This document shows, piece by piece, positions 7,776 through 16,302 of a stretch of DNA of 35,666 nucleotides. The notes under the pieces were generated by a model that worked only from the letters and a program-made list of their open reading frames with translations, was not told the origin of the DNA and searched no databases. The DNA is taken from NCBI GenBank assembly GCA_020061305.1, contig JAGUYM010000007.1, positions 1-35,666 of the forward strand, given 5' to 3'. Source of the DNA: Candidatus Woesebacteria bacterium. Lineage in GTDB: Bacteria; Patescibacteriota; Microgenomatia; UBA8517. Position 1 is the first letter of the stretch; every line of letters begins with the position of its first letter. Made by a program: the position numbers and the translations under genes.

Positions 7776-8967
7776 AAACTTCATTTATCTTTTTATCTCA
7801 CAAATATTGTCACAGATGACAGTAAACATAATGAATTTTTTACTTTTAGCCCGACTTTTCAATTCAACAGGCTCTTCTATTGCCACATCCCTATTGTGGG
7901 TAAGTTATGCATTGCCAGCTATTTTTTTTGGTCCCATTGGGGCAGGAATTGTTGACCTTTTTGATAGAAGGAAAATACTAATATTTTCAAACCTAATCCA
8001 AGCTCTAATTGTTTTTATGTATATTTTTTCCCACAGTTATTCAATATTTTTACTCTTTGCTGTAGTAACTGGTTATTCTTTCATGAATCAATTTTATGTA
8101 CCTGCAGAATCTGCAGCCTTACCATCGGTTGTTAACAAGAAAGTCTTAGCTAAAGCGAATAGTATTTTTTTTATAACACAACAACTAGCAGTTTTAATTG
8201 GGTTTGGCTTTGCAGGGATATTGGAAAAGCTGATTGGATTTAAAGGATCGCTAATTTTATGTTCAATATTTTTGTTTATGGCAACTACGAGCGTATACTT
8301 TTTACCAAAATTAACAGTAACATCTAAAGTTAAAATTGATTGGGAAAATGTATTGAACAATTTATTTTCCCATATTTTAGACGGTTATAGATTTATAAAA
8401 CATAACGGAAACATTCTTTACCCACTAGGGCTATTGTTTGTCATCCAAGCGGGGCTTGCCGTAATTACCGCCAACTTACCACAATTTGCGAAAGAAATAT
8501 TTAGCGTTTCATCTAACTATATTGGACTTTTAGTTGTAGTTCCTGCCGGAATTGGTGCATTATTTGGATCAATTTTCTTGAATAAAGTAGCTTTAAATAA
8601 AATTAGAAAAAAGAAAATAATTGAAACAGGCCTATTATTATTGGCTTTGTCATTATTAGTGTTGATTTTGGCACCTATTTATTTTTCATCAATAGCAGTT
8701 TTAATTTTAGGTGTTGGATTTGCATTTATAAACATAACTACAATTACATATCTGCAGCAGGTTACGCCACTCTTTTTAAGAGGAAGAGTTTTTGGAAATT
8801 TGTGGTTTTTGGTTACAATTGCAAGTATTTTGCCCGTAATTTTTTCTGGGGTGGTGTCAGAATTTTTTGGAACAAAAACCTTATTAACAATAATCGCATT
8901 GGGTGCTATTCTAATTCTGAGTTGCTCAATAACTAAAGGTCAAAAATTTATAGAGGAAAAATTTTAA
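7762..8967 (+). CDS. MFS transporter, probable efflux protein
   Basis: The protein has 401 residues, almost wholly hydrophobic, with about 12 predicted membrane helices. The layout and motifs (FGPIGAGIVDLFDRRKILIFSN between helices 2 and 3, and later PAGIGALFGS and FLRGRVFGN) resemble the MFS_3 or EntS-like drug and siderophore exporter group. The DLFDRRK loop is the classic MFS motif A variant. The ATG at 7762, overlapping gatB by 14 nt, is preferred over a TTG at 7747. The substrate cannot be told from sequence. It is probably cotranscribed with gatCAB but is functionally unrelated to it. Confidence 0.85.
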   Translation: MIKSRNFIYLFISQILSQMTVNIMNFLLLARLFNSTGSSIATSLLWVSYALPAIFFGPIGAGIVDLFDRRKILIFSNLIQALIVFMYIFSHSYSIFLLFAVVTGYSFMNQFYVPAESAALPSVVNKKVLAKANSIFFITQQLAVLIGFGFAGILEKLIGFKGSLILCSIFLFMATTSVYFLPKLTVTSKVKIDWENVLNNLFSHILDGYRFIKHNGNILYPLGLLFVIQAGLAVITANLPQFAKEIFSVSSNYIGLLVVVPAGIGALFGSIFLNKVALNKIRKKKIIETGLLLLALSLLVLILAPIYFSSIAVLILGVGFAFINITTITYLQQVTPLFLRGRVFGNLWFLVTIASILPVIFSGVVSEFFGTKTLLTIIALGAILILSCSITKGQKFIEEKF

Positions 8968-8969
8968 AT

Positions 8970-9539
8970 ATGGAAGAAAAAAGACACGATTATTGGACAA
9001 AATGGATTGAGAATAAATCTCCAGAAGAAATAGCAAAAATGTTGGCTGACATTGAGTATGAATCAGAACATGATGGCTTGACCGGATTATTAAATCGAAA
9101 AGGTTGGAATCGTCAATTGTCAAATTTTGAAGTCTTATCTGATCGAGAAGGTAAAGAACTAAGCTTTTTGATTATAGACATAAATGATTTCAAAAGAATT
9201 AATGATAGTTTTGGCCACAACGTTGGTGATGAAGTACTACAATTTGTGTCTAGAATTTTCAAATCGGTGGATCGCTCAAGTGATATTCAGGCAAGAATTG
9301 GTGGTGATGAGTTTGCGATTTTATTACCGTTTACAAATTTTGAAGAAGCCGAGAAATTAAAAGATAGAATAATACATAAAATGACAGAAGAAATTGATGA
9401 ATTACCAGATAATAATAATTTAGTGAAAGTAAATCCTTCTGTATCAATTGGAACAGGAACAAGGAAACCTTATGGTGATAGTACGATTGCTATCAAACAA
9501 GCAGATGATAATATGTACACGATCAAAAGAAATAAATAA
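8970..9539 (+). CDS. GGDEF-domain diguanylate cyclase
   Basis: The protein has 189 residues. A short charged helical lead (about 1-35) is followed by one GGDEF domain. The active-site motif RIGGDEF ends at residue 115, and the metal-binding LIIDINDFKRIND and FGHNVGDEVL are intact, so c-di-GMP synthesis from two GTP is expected. The product-inhibition I-site RSSD (102-105) stands exactly five residues before GGDEF, the canonical spacing. There is no sensor or membrane domain, so control may be by the I-site or by partner binding. The stop overlaps the dnaE start by one base (TAATG), so the two are translationally coupled, which is an unusual partnership. Confidence 0.92.
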   Translation: MEEKRHDYWTKWIENKSPEEIAKMLADIEYESEHDGLTGLLNRKGWNRQLSNFEVLSDREGKELSFLIIDINDFKRINDSFGHNVGDEVLQFVSRIFKSVDRSSDIQARIGGDEFAILLPFTNFEEAEKLKDRIIHKMTEEIDELPDNNNLVKVNPSVSIGTGTRKPYGDSTIAIKQADDNMYTIKRNK

Positions 9540-12500
9540 TGACAAAATTTGTACATCTTCATAATCACACAGAGTATTCGCTTCTTGATGGGCTTTCTAG
9601 GATTAAGAAGTTGATTTCATATACCAAAGAACTTGGTATGAATGCAATTGCCATAACTGACCATGGCGTGATGTATGGAGCCATTGAATTTTATAAAGAA
9701 GCGAAAAAACAAGAAGTAAAGCCGATAATTGGAATGGAAGGTTATGTGACTGAAAGTTTTGATAAAAAAATTAAAGACAATTATCACATTACACTTCTGG
9801 CCAAAAATTACACAGGTTATAAAAATTTAATGAAATTGACTTCAATTGCAAATATCGAAGGTTTCTATTACAGACCTAGAATAACAAAAGAAATTTTAGA
9901 AAAATACAAAGAAGGTTTAATTTGCCTTTCTGGTTGCCCTAAGGCTGAAATCCCACAGCTTATTATTAATGAAGAATATGACAAAGCAAAAATATTGACC
10001 ACTTGGTACGCAGATACTTTTAAAGAAGATTTTTATTTAGAAATCCAAAGACACAATGATGATGAAATTTTGACCAAAATAACCGATCCTGAGATTAAAG
10101 ATCATATGGCTAAAGTGGCAATGAATTCCAAGCTTTTTCAAACTGGAGTTATTAAATTAAGTAGAGAATTGGGAATACCGATGGTTGCCACAAATGACAA
10201 CCACTATATTAAAAAAGAAGATGCCTTGGCTCAAGATGCATTGGTCTGCATAGCAACTGGCAAAAATATGAGCGACACCAAAAGACTTCGCTATATAGAT
10301 AATCCTGATTTTTATGTTAAATCCCCTGAAGAAATGGAAAGGAATTTTTTAGATTTACCTGATGCCATTGAAAATAGCGTAAAGATAGCCGAAAAATGTG
10401 AACTTGAAATACCAATTGGCTCATGGTTTTTCCCTAAATTTAATTTGCCAGAAGGTAAGAGTGATAAAGAATATTTGGAGGAATTGGCTTGGGAAAAATT
10501 ACCACAAAGGGTCGAAAAAATTACTTCAGAATTGAAAGAAAGATTAAAATATGAGCTTGAGATTATAAACACCAAAGGTTATGCTCCATATTTTTTGATA
10601 GTTATGGACATGGTTAATTGGGCGAATAGAAACGGGGTTATTACAAATACCAGGGGGTCGGCCGCTGGAAGTCTTGTGTCATATGTTTTAGGTATTACTA
10701 CAGTTAACCCGATTACTTATAATCTTCCTTTTGAGCGATTTTTAAACCCATATAGACCTTCTCCTCCCGATATTGATTTTGATATTTCTGACAATAGAAG
10801 GGATGAGGTTATAAGATATATCGCCAAAACTTATGGTGAAGAAAAAACTGCCCAAATTTGTACATTTGGAAGAATGTTAACCAAGGCTAGCGTTCGTGAT
10901 ATTGCAAGAGTAATGGGTTATCCTTATGCAGTTGGAGATAAAATTGCAAAACTTATTCCAGAAGGCTCGCAGGGTTTCCCTATGACTTTTGAAAGGGCTC
11001 TTGAAGAAGCACCTGAACTTAAGAATGCCTATAATAATGACCCAGATGCAAAAAAGATTATTGATTTAGCAAAAAACATTGAGGGCAATGCCAGGCATTT
11101 ATCAGTTCATGCCGCGGGAGTAGTTGTTTCTCCATCTGAACTAACTGACTTTGCTCCTATCCAAAAGGAGCCTAAGGGAGAAAAGATTGTTACTCAATAT
11201 GAAATGCATGCTTGTGAGGATGTGGGCTTGATCAAGTTTGATGTTCTTGGAATTAGAAATTTATCAATTTTGGGTGAGTCCATCAAAATAGTGAAGAAAA
11301 CAAAAAGTATTGAAATTGATCTTCATAAAATTCCACTTGATGATAAAAAAACTTTTGACATGCTTTCTCGCGGTGAAACAATGGGAACATTTCAATTATC
11401 GGGGGGTGGTATGACAAAGTTTTTAAAGGACTTAAAGCCTAGTAGGGTTGAAGATTTAATGGCAATGGTCGCGCTTTATAGGCCTGGGCCAATGGCTGTA
11501 ATTCCGGAATATATTGAAAGAAAAAATAATCCTAAACTAATCAAATACTTAGATCCTAGAATGGAAAAATTTTTAGATAAATCATACGGCCTTTTGGTTT
11601 ATCAAGACGATTTATTGTTTTGTGCATTAGAGCTGGCAGGATATAGTTGGGAGGAGGTAGATAAATTTAGGAAAGCCGTGGGTAAAAAAATTCCTGAAGA
11701 AATGGCTGCTCAAAAGGAAAAGCTAACCAAGGGTTTAATCGCAAATGGGCAAACTAAAGAATTCGCAGAAAAATTGTGGAAATTATTTGAGCCATTTCAG
11801 GCGTATGGGTTTAATAAAGCACATGCGGCTTCATACGGAATGGTAGCCTACTACACTGCCTATATGAAAGCAAATTACCCTGTCGAATACATGACAGCTT
11901 TGATGACTGCGGAAAGTGGTGATAATGAAAAGGTGGCTCAAGCCGTAAATGAATGTAGAAGAATGGGGATAGCTGTTTTACCTCCCGATATAAACGAGTC
12001 GGGGCTTAATTTTACAATTGTAAATAGTAAAGATATCAGGTTTGGGCTTTCTGCTATTAAAAATGTAGGAAGTGTGGCGATAGAAGTTATATTGAAGGCA
12101 AGGAAGCAAGGTGAATTTAAGACGTTTTCAGATTTTATAAACAGAGTTGATGGTAGGAAAGTAAATAAAAAGGTCTTGGAAAGTTTAATTAAAGTTGGCG
12201 CAATGAAAAATTTTGGCAAAAGAACTGCATTGCTTTCAGCGATTGACTTGATAAAATCAAAACTTGGAAAGCCAAAAGAAAATAATGGTCAATCGGGTCT
12301 TTTTAGTGATGATGAAGCACAGAAAACTTCAGTATTAGTGAGTGATATTGACTTGATTGATAACACCCAGGACGAGTTTACAGACGAAGAGATTGAGAAC
12401 TTTGAAAGAGAATTGTTGGGTTTTTCAATTTCAGCAAAACCTATTGATGAACTACTAATGCCATATAAAGATTTGGCAACTGCAACAATTTCAGAGATTG

Positions 12501-12967
12501 AAGCAGAGAAACATTTGGGAAAACTAATCAAACTTGTAGGGCTTATTAAGGAACCCAGAATAATATTTACAAAAAAGAACAACAGTGAAATGTCTTTTTG
12601 TAAACTTGAAGATACTACTGGTAGGGTTGACATGGTAATTTTCCCCAAAGTTTATATGGAATGCAAAAATCTCTTGTTAGATGGAAAAGTTGTGATTATA
12701 ACTGGTAAAGTTGATCAAAGGGATGGAGAAATAAACATATTAGTTGAAAAAATAGAAGAGCCGGGTAAAAACACAAAGTATCAAATAGTAATTCCAGCAG
12801 ATGTAACAAGAGAAAAGTTATTACAATTAAAAAAATTTTTTGAAGAAAACAGTGGAAATGATGAAATTAGTCTATATTTTGAAAAAGATGGAAAAGTGGT
12901 CATACCTAAACAGAAAGTAAGGTGGGGTGGAGAATTATCACTTCAAATTAATAAAATTTTAGAGTAA
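9539..12967 (+). CDS. dnaE: DNA polymerase III alpha subunit
   Basis: The protein has 1142 residues, a normal DnaE length. It starts with a PHP domain (about 1-280; FVHLHNHTEYSLLDG, TDHG, TNDNHY) whose metal ligands look largely kept, so it may have residual proofreading activity. The palm has PPDIDFDI with catalytic aspartates near residues 411-415. The finger region carries GTFQLSGGGMTKFL and ALYRPGPM. Helix-hairpin-helix motifs and then an OB fold (about 990-1070; LVGLIKEPRIIFTK, GRVDMVIFP) follow. This is the replicative polymerase subunit. The sequence ends in a short extra segment (about 1080-1142) that may bind partners. It is coupled to the GGDEF gene upstream, and its stop overlaps the -10 box of rplS. 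Confidence 0.97.
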   Translation: MTKFVHLHNHTEYSLLDGLSRIKKLISYTKELGMNAIAITDHGVMYGAIEFYKEAKKQEVKPIIGMEGYVTESFDKKIKDNYHITLLAKNYTGYKNLMKLTSIANIEGFYYRPRITKEILEKYKEGLICLSGCPKAEIPQLIINEEYDKAKILTTWYADTFKEDFYLEIQRHNDDEILTKITDPEIKDHMAKVAMNSKLFQTGVIKLSRELGIPMVATNDNHYIKKEDALAQDALVCIATGKNMSDTKRLRYIDNPDFYVKSPEEMERNFLDLPDAIENSVKIAEKCELEIPIGSWFFPKFNLPEGKSDKEYLEELAWEKLPQRVEKITSELKERLKYELEIINTKGYAPYFLIVMDMVNWANRNGVITNTRGSAAGSLVSYVLGITTVNPITYNLPFERFLNPYRPSPPDIDFDISDNRRDEVIRYIAKTYGEEKTAQICTFGRMLTKASVRDIARVMGYPYAVGDKIAKLIPEGSQGFPMTFERALEEAPELKNAYNNDPDAKKIIDLAKNIEGNARHLSVHAAGVVVSPSELTDFAPIQKEPKGEKIVTQYEMHACEDVGLIKFDVLGIRNLSILGESIKIVKKTKSIEIDLHKIPLDDKKTFDMLSRGETMGTFQLSGGGMTKFLKDLKPSRVEDLMAMVALYRPGPMAVIPEYIERKNNPKLIKYLDPRMEKFLDKSYGLLVYQDDLLFCALELAGYSWEEVDKFRKAVGKKIPEEMAAQKEKLTKGLIANGQTKEFAEKLWKLFEPFQAYGFNKAHAASYGMVAYYTAYMKANYPVEYMTALMTAESGDNEKVAQAVNECRRMGIAVLPPDINESGLNFTIVNSKDIRFGLSAIKNVGSVAIEVILKARKQGEFKTFSDFINRVDGRKVNKKVLESLIKVGAMKNFGKRTALLSAIDLIKSKLGKPKENNGQSGLFSDDEAQKTSVLVSDIDLIDNTQDEFTDEEIENFERELLGFSISAKPIDELLMPYKDLATATISEIEAEKHLGKLIKLVGLIKEPRIIFTKKNNSEMSFCKLEDTTGRVDMVIFPKVYMECKNLLLDGKVVIITGKVDQRDGEINILVEKIEEPGKNTKYQIVIPADVTREKLLQLKKFFEENSGNDEISLYFEKDGKVVIPKQKVRWGGELSLQINKILE

Positions 12968-12970
12968 AAT
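12965..12970 (+). promoter_or_regulatory. -10 box giving a leaderless start for rplS
   Basis: TAAAAT overlaps the dnaE stop codon and ends exactly 6 nt before the rplS ATG. Confidence 0.5.
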
Positions 12971-12976
12971 ACCATT

Positions 12977-13387
12977 ATGGCTTTAAGGATTAGACATAAA
13001 GAAGTAGAGTTTGGAGTTGGAGATTTGGTCAAAGTTTATCAAAGGATAAAAGAGGGTGAGAAGTCTCGTCTTGGATTTTTTGAAGGAATTGTGATAAAAA
13101 TTTCAGGTGAACTTAACAGGAAAACTTTTACAGTAAGAAGAGTGGGGGAGGCTGGAGTTGGTATTGAAAAGATTTATCCTGTAAGCCTACCTACTGTTGA
13201 AAAAATTGAGATTGTAAAAAAAGGAGTTAGGGGTGTAAGAAGGTCAAAACTTTATTATATTCGTGAAAAATCTCCTAAGGAAATTGATTTAATTTACTCA
13301 AGATCAAAGAAAAGAGAACAGGCAAGGGTAGGACAGGTAGGAAAAGTAGTAAAGGTAAAGAAGGCGAAGAAATCTGCTTCAAAATAA
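12977..13387 (+). CDS. rplS: Large ribosomal subunit protein bL19
   Basis: The protein has 136 residues. The first 100 or so match L19: FGVGDLVKVYQRIKEGEKSR, FFEGIVIKISG, FTVRRVGEAGVGIEKIYPVSLPTVEKIEI and RRSKLYYIRE. L19 sits at the 30S-50S interface. A lysine-rich C-terminal tail (about 110-136; KKREQARVGQ, KVVKVKKAKK) is longer than in most bacteria and probably contacts rRNA. It stands alone, without trmD or rpsP, between dnaE and ruvC. Confidence 0.95.
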   Translation: MALRIRHKEVEFGVGDLVKVYQRIKEGEKSRLGFFEGIVIKISGELNRKTFTVRRVGEAGVGIEKIYPVSLPTVEKIEIVKKGVRGVRRSKLYYIREKSPKEIDLIYSRSKKREQARVGQVGKVVKVKKAKKSASK

Positions 13388-13396
13388 TCCAGCTTC

Positions 13397-13405
13397 TGTT
13401 ATACT
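13397..13405 (+). promoter_or_regulatory. Extended -10 promoter giving a leaderless start for ruvC
   Basis: TGT followed by TATACT (13400-13405) forms an extended -10 element. It ends exactly 6 nt before the ruvC ATG. Confidence 0.5.
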
Positions 13406-13411
13406 TATTCC

Positions 13412-13906
13412 ATGTTAATTCTTGGTATTGATCCGGGGACTGCGACGACTGGTTATGGTCTGGTGCAAGTTACAAGTGACGGATTACGAGTTGTAAGTTG
13501 GGGACTTATTGAAACTGATAAAAATGGTTTGAAAGAAAATCGTCTAAATATTATTTATGAAAAGACGCTTGAACTTATAAATTTACATAAACCTGATTGT
13601 TTTGTAATTGAAAAAATATTCTTTGCAACAAATGCCAAGACGGCAATCGCCGTAGGCCAAGCACAAGGTGTACTGCTTTTGGCCGCTTCAAAATGTAGTG
13701 TTTCAGTTTTTGAATATGCTCCTGGAACAATTAAAAAAATGATTACAGGCTCAGGAAAATCTAATAAAAAGGAAGTTCAAAAACATGTAAAAAATATTTT
13801 GGGAAACAAAGTCAAAAGCGTAAAAGGTAAGAGGACACATTTTGATAATGAAGCAGATGCACTTGCCATTGCCTTAACTCACGCAATGACTATTAACAAT
13901 GTTTAA
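13412..13906 (+). CDS. ruvC: Holliday junction resolvase RuvC
   Basis: The protein has 164 residues, a normal RuvC length, with an RNase H fold. D7 (LGIDPGTATTGYG), E67 (FVIEKIFFATN) and D149 (EADALAIALTH) match catalytic positions. The usual DxxD pair is replaced by N146-E-A-D149, with an aspartate one step earlier (D145), so the third acidic ligand is shifted or supplied by a neighbour. The VGQAQGVLL and KSNKKEVQKHV segments are typical. It cuts four-way junctions in recombination. It overlaps the next gene by 8 nt and appears to lead a five- or six-gene operon. Confidence 0.93.
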   Translation: MLILGIDPGTATTGYGLVQVTSDGLRVVSWGLIETDKNGLKENRLNIIYEKTLELINLHKPDCFVIEKIFFATNAKTAIAVGQAQGVLLLAASKCSVSVFEYAPGTIKKMITGSGKSNKKEVQKHVKNILGNKVKSVKGKRTHFDNEADALAIALTHAMTINNV

Positions 13907-14147
13907 ACTTGGAACTGTTATAAATTTTTTTGAAAAGACGGGAGTTTGTGTCGTTGAATTAATTCAAGACATTGATATTAATTTTAAATTAAAGGCCATG
14001 CATGAATATAAAGATACGACTGATATTAGCATTGAATTTATACAAATCGGTTCTAAAAAGACAGATTTTGCTACAAAGGACCAAATAGTAATTATTAAAT
14101 TTGATAAAGCTTTAAGAAAGGGAACAGAAATATACAAAAATGGTTAA
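13899..14147 (+). CDS. EF-Tu domain II-like small beta-barrel protein
   Basis: The protein has 82 residues. The pattern LGTVINFFEKTGVCVVELIQDIDINFKLKAM, then SIEFIQIGSKKTDFATKDQIVIIKF and KGTEIYK, matches the stand-alone translation-factor-like barrel family known from archaea and candidate phyla. It is the domain II fold of EF-Tu/IF2 without a GTPase. I recognise it by pattern only. In other genomes such proteins often accompany U32 peptidases. Here the neighbour is a different metallopeptidase. It overlaps ruvC by 8 nt and the next gene by 8 nt. Confidence 0.6.
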   Translation: MFKLGTVINFFEKTGVCVVELIQDIDINFKLKAMHEYKDTTDISIEFIQIGSKKTDFATKDQIVIIKFDKALRKGTEIYKNG

Positions 14148-14523
14148 ATGGGAAGTGGCTGATGATTTACAGCTTGTAACAGAGGGATTAATAGAAAAAC
14201 TTGATCTGGAATGGCTAAAATATGGGAGGTTGTTTTTTTACCGATCAACTGGAAGTAAAGCTAGAGCATACGCGAGAACCTGGGGTTTGCCTCGCCTTTG
14301 GCAAAGAAGCTTAAAAGTAGAGCCAGCTTATATCATTGAAGTTATTAGTGAACATTTTGACAAACTCTCCCAGAGAAAGCAGATTGAGGTAATTCTTCAT
14401 GAGCTCTCTCATATCCCTAAAAATTTTTCTGGTAGTTTAACACCACACACAAGGTCAGGGCACAATAATTTCCTAAAGAAATTAAAGGGGATGATATCAA
14501 AACTTGATACCATTAAAGTATGA
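14140..14523 (+). CDS. Putative metallopeptidase (phage metallopeptidase-like family)
   Basis: The protein has 127 residues. A zinc-binding HExxH motif (HELSH, 87-91) is followed by IPKNFSGSLTPH, with H103 and H108 as candidate third ligands. The upstream part has SKARAYARTWGLPRLWQ and YIIEVISEHFDKLS. The HELxHIPxxFSGxLxPH layout and the ARAYAR segment are those of the short putative metallopeptidase family found in phages, archaea and candidate phyla (named from memory). The substrate is unknown. It overlaps the barrel gene by 8 nt and the holA-like gene by 4 nt. Confidence 0.7.
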   Translation: MVKWEVADDLQLVTEGLIEKLDLEWLKYGRLFFYRSTGSKARAYARTWGLPRLWQRSLKVEPAYIIEVISEHFDKLSQRKQIEVILHELSHIPKNFSGSLTPHTRSGHNNFLKKLKGMISKLDTIKV

Positions 14524-15068
14524 AAATAATTTTATTACATGGAGACGATACAAAAAAAAGCTATGAAAGGCTTACTAAGTTCATTAATGAGGCCAAAAAA
14601 AGAGGTTGGGAAATTGTTAATGATAAGATCGAAGATACAAGATCACTTTTTGATTTAGAAAAATTGATAATTATTAGAGATATTAAATTAGTTGATGAAA
14701 AAAGTATTAATTTAATAAATAAATTAGCTGGAACTTTGGTAATTTATTCAGAAAAAAGGTTGTCTCAAAATTTTCTTAAGATATTACCGAATGATGCAAA
14801 AATTGAAAAATTTGAGTTACCAATTTTAATTTGGAAGTTTTTGGACAATTTCAATATTAAATTATTTCATGAGCTTTTAAAAACAACTACACCTGAATAT
14901 TTACTTGCCATGATTTCTTGGAAGTTAAAGAAAAATTACTTAAAAAACCAAAATGAAAAAACTGCCAGTCAAATACAAGAATTATCTGAGATTGATATAA
15001 AAGCAAAAACAACAGATAGTAATTTACTTGATTTACTTGATTTATTTCTGATTAAAAACTATTCTTGA
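14520..15068 (+). CDS. Probable DNA polymerase III delta subunit (HolA-like), reduced
   Basis: The protein has 182 residues, roughly half the usual delta subunit. It starts MKIILLHGDDTKKSYERL, which resembles the delta N-terminus without the full ATPase-like fold. The C-terminal part has YLLAMISWKLKKNYLKN and ends SEIDIKAKTTDSNLLDLLDLFLIKN. That end closely follows the delta-family ending (an acidic residue, D, then IKxx, then a hydrophobic helix). Delta opens the sliding clamp during loading. This is an inference from pattern and size, and a hypothetical protein with chance resemblance is possible. It overlaps the metallopeptidase by 4 nt. Confidence 0.5.
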   Translation: MKIILLHGDDTKKSYERLTKFINEAKKRGWEIVNDKIEDTRSLFDLEKLIIIRDIKLVDEKSINLINKLAGTLVIYSEKRLSQNFLKILPNDAKIEKFELPILIWKFLDNFNIKLFHELLKTTTPEYLLAMISWKLKKNYLKNQNEKTASQIQELSEIDIKAKTTDSNLLDLLDLFLIKNYS

Positions 15069-15075
15069 TATATAG

Positions 15076-15861
15076 ATGAAACCTCTATCAAGCTTGACCA
15101 AAGAAGATATCAAAGATTTAAAGTTGGTTGTTTTTGATGTTGATGGAGTTACTATCAAAAAAGGGACTCAAATTCAGGAAATTAAAACTACTGATAAAAC
15201 CAAATTTACGATTTCTACAAACAATTTAACTAAAGAGATGAAAGATGCCTTGTTTGAGCTTAAAAAGCATTTTTTTGTCGCTATTTGTAGTGGTCGAAGC
15301 AGTCTTTACTTAACCGATGTTTTTAATGATTTGCTTTGGGATAATTTTGCCTTAATTAGTGAAATTGGAATATTTACATTAAGAGACGGTGAACTCAAAC
15401 AAAATAAAAAGTTTGATCGTCACTATCTGGAAAAAATGAAGCTTTTAAAAGCAGATATAAGTATGTTAGTGGGAGATAAACCCGAAATGGCTGATTTTGA
15501 ATTAAAACAGTTTTTAATTACACTTCATGCTAGTTATGAAATTCCAGAAGTTTATGAAATTATGAAAAGACATGACCCGGAGGAAGAGTTTTATTGTTTA
15601 TGGAATGGTGAGGCGTTTGATATCGCTCCTAAGATATTGGACAAAGGAGCTTCGATTAAGTTTTTGGCCAAAGAACTTGAAATTGGAATTCATCAAACAA
15701 TGGCCAGTGGGAATGGTCCAAACGATAAATCAATGATAGATGCTGCAGGAATTGGGATAACTACCGATAAAAAGTCGGTAGAGGCAGATTATTATACTGA
15801 GGGTGACGAAGAGCTTGGTGGTTTTGAAATAATTAACAAACTCTTAGAATTAAAAAAATGA
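15076..15861 (+). CDS. HAD-superfamily phosphatase (Cof/sugar phosphatase-like)
   Basis: The protein has 261 residues. HAD motif I is VVFDVDGV (nucleophile D21, acid D23), motif II is CSGRSS, the lysine is in DKGASIKFLAKEL, and motif IV is ASGNGPNDKSMIDAAGIGI. A C2-type cap (about 90-190) separates them. This layout is that of Cof-type or sucrose/mannosyl-phosphate phosphatases acting on sugar phosphates. The exact substrate is unknown. Its 4-nt overlap with a mannose-6-phosphate isomerase-like cupin hints at hexose-phosphate chemistry. Confidence 0.82.
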   Translation: MKPLSSLTKEDIKDLKLVVFDVDGVTIKKGTQIQEIKTTDKTKFTISTNNLTKEMKDALFELKKHFFVAICSGRSSLYLTDVFNDLLWDNFALISEIGIFTLRDGELKQNKKFDRHYLEKMKLLKADISMLVGDKPEMADFELKQFLITLHASYEIPEVYEIMKRHDPEEEFYCLWNGEAFDIAPKILDKGASIKFLAKELEIGIHQTMASGNGPNDKSMIDAAGIGITTDKKSVEADYYTEGDEELGGFEIINKLLELKK

Positions 15862-16286
15862 AAGACACTGGCAAATTTAAAATAGAACCCTATGTCATGA
15901 AAATAGAAAAGCCATGGGGATTTGAGTTGATTTTCTCTGATGGAACTTCTAAAGTGACAAGCAAAATACTTCACATAACAAGGGGTAGAAGATCAAGTCT
16001 TCAATATCACGAAATCAAAGAAGAAATACTTACACTTTTGAGCGGAGATGGTATTCTAGAATTAGAAGATCAAAATGGACAATTGCAAAAATTTAATATG
16101 GAACTAAGAAAAAGTTATATTATTGCGCCCAATCAGATTCATAGATTTTCTGCAGGAGCTGACGACTGTGAAATCATGGAATCTTCAACTCCAGAAGAAG
16201 GTAACACTGTAAGACTTGAAGATGACTACGGTCGCGGGACTGAAACAGATGATGATAGAAAAAGGGATAGAGAAAAACTCAATTGA
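15858..16286 (+). CDS. Cupin, type II mannose-6-phosphate isomerase-like
   Basis: The protein has 142 residues in a single cupin barrel. KPWGFELIF, RGRRSSLQYHEIKEEILTLLSGDG, YIIAPNQIHRFSAG and VRLEDDYGR match the isomerase half of GDP-mannose pyrophosphorylase/isomerase proteins. The metal ligands look reduced to Y-H-E (QYHEIKEE) and H in NQIHRF, since the usual second histidine is replaced. The pyrophosphorylase half is absent. It may isomerise mannose-6-phosphate or only bind sugar. The tail (about 118-142) is highly charged. It overlaps the HAD gene by 4 nt. Confidence 0.75.
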   Translation: MKDTGKFKIEPYVMKIEKPWGFELIFSDGTSKVTSKILHITRGRRSSLQYHEIKEEILTLLSGDGILELEDQNGQLQKFNMELRKSYIIAPNQIHRFSAGADDCEIMESSTPEEGNTVRLEDDYGRGTETDDDRKRDREKLN

Positions 16287-16287
16287 A

Positions 16288-16296
16288 TGATATAGT
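16288..16296 (+). promoter_or_regulatory. Extended -10 promoter giving a leaderless start for ppsA
   Basis: TGA followed by TATAGT (16291-16296) ends exactly 6 nt before the ATG at 16303. No Shine-Dalgarno is seen. Confidence 0.5.
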
Positions 16297-16302
16297 GAAT
16301 AT

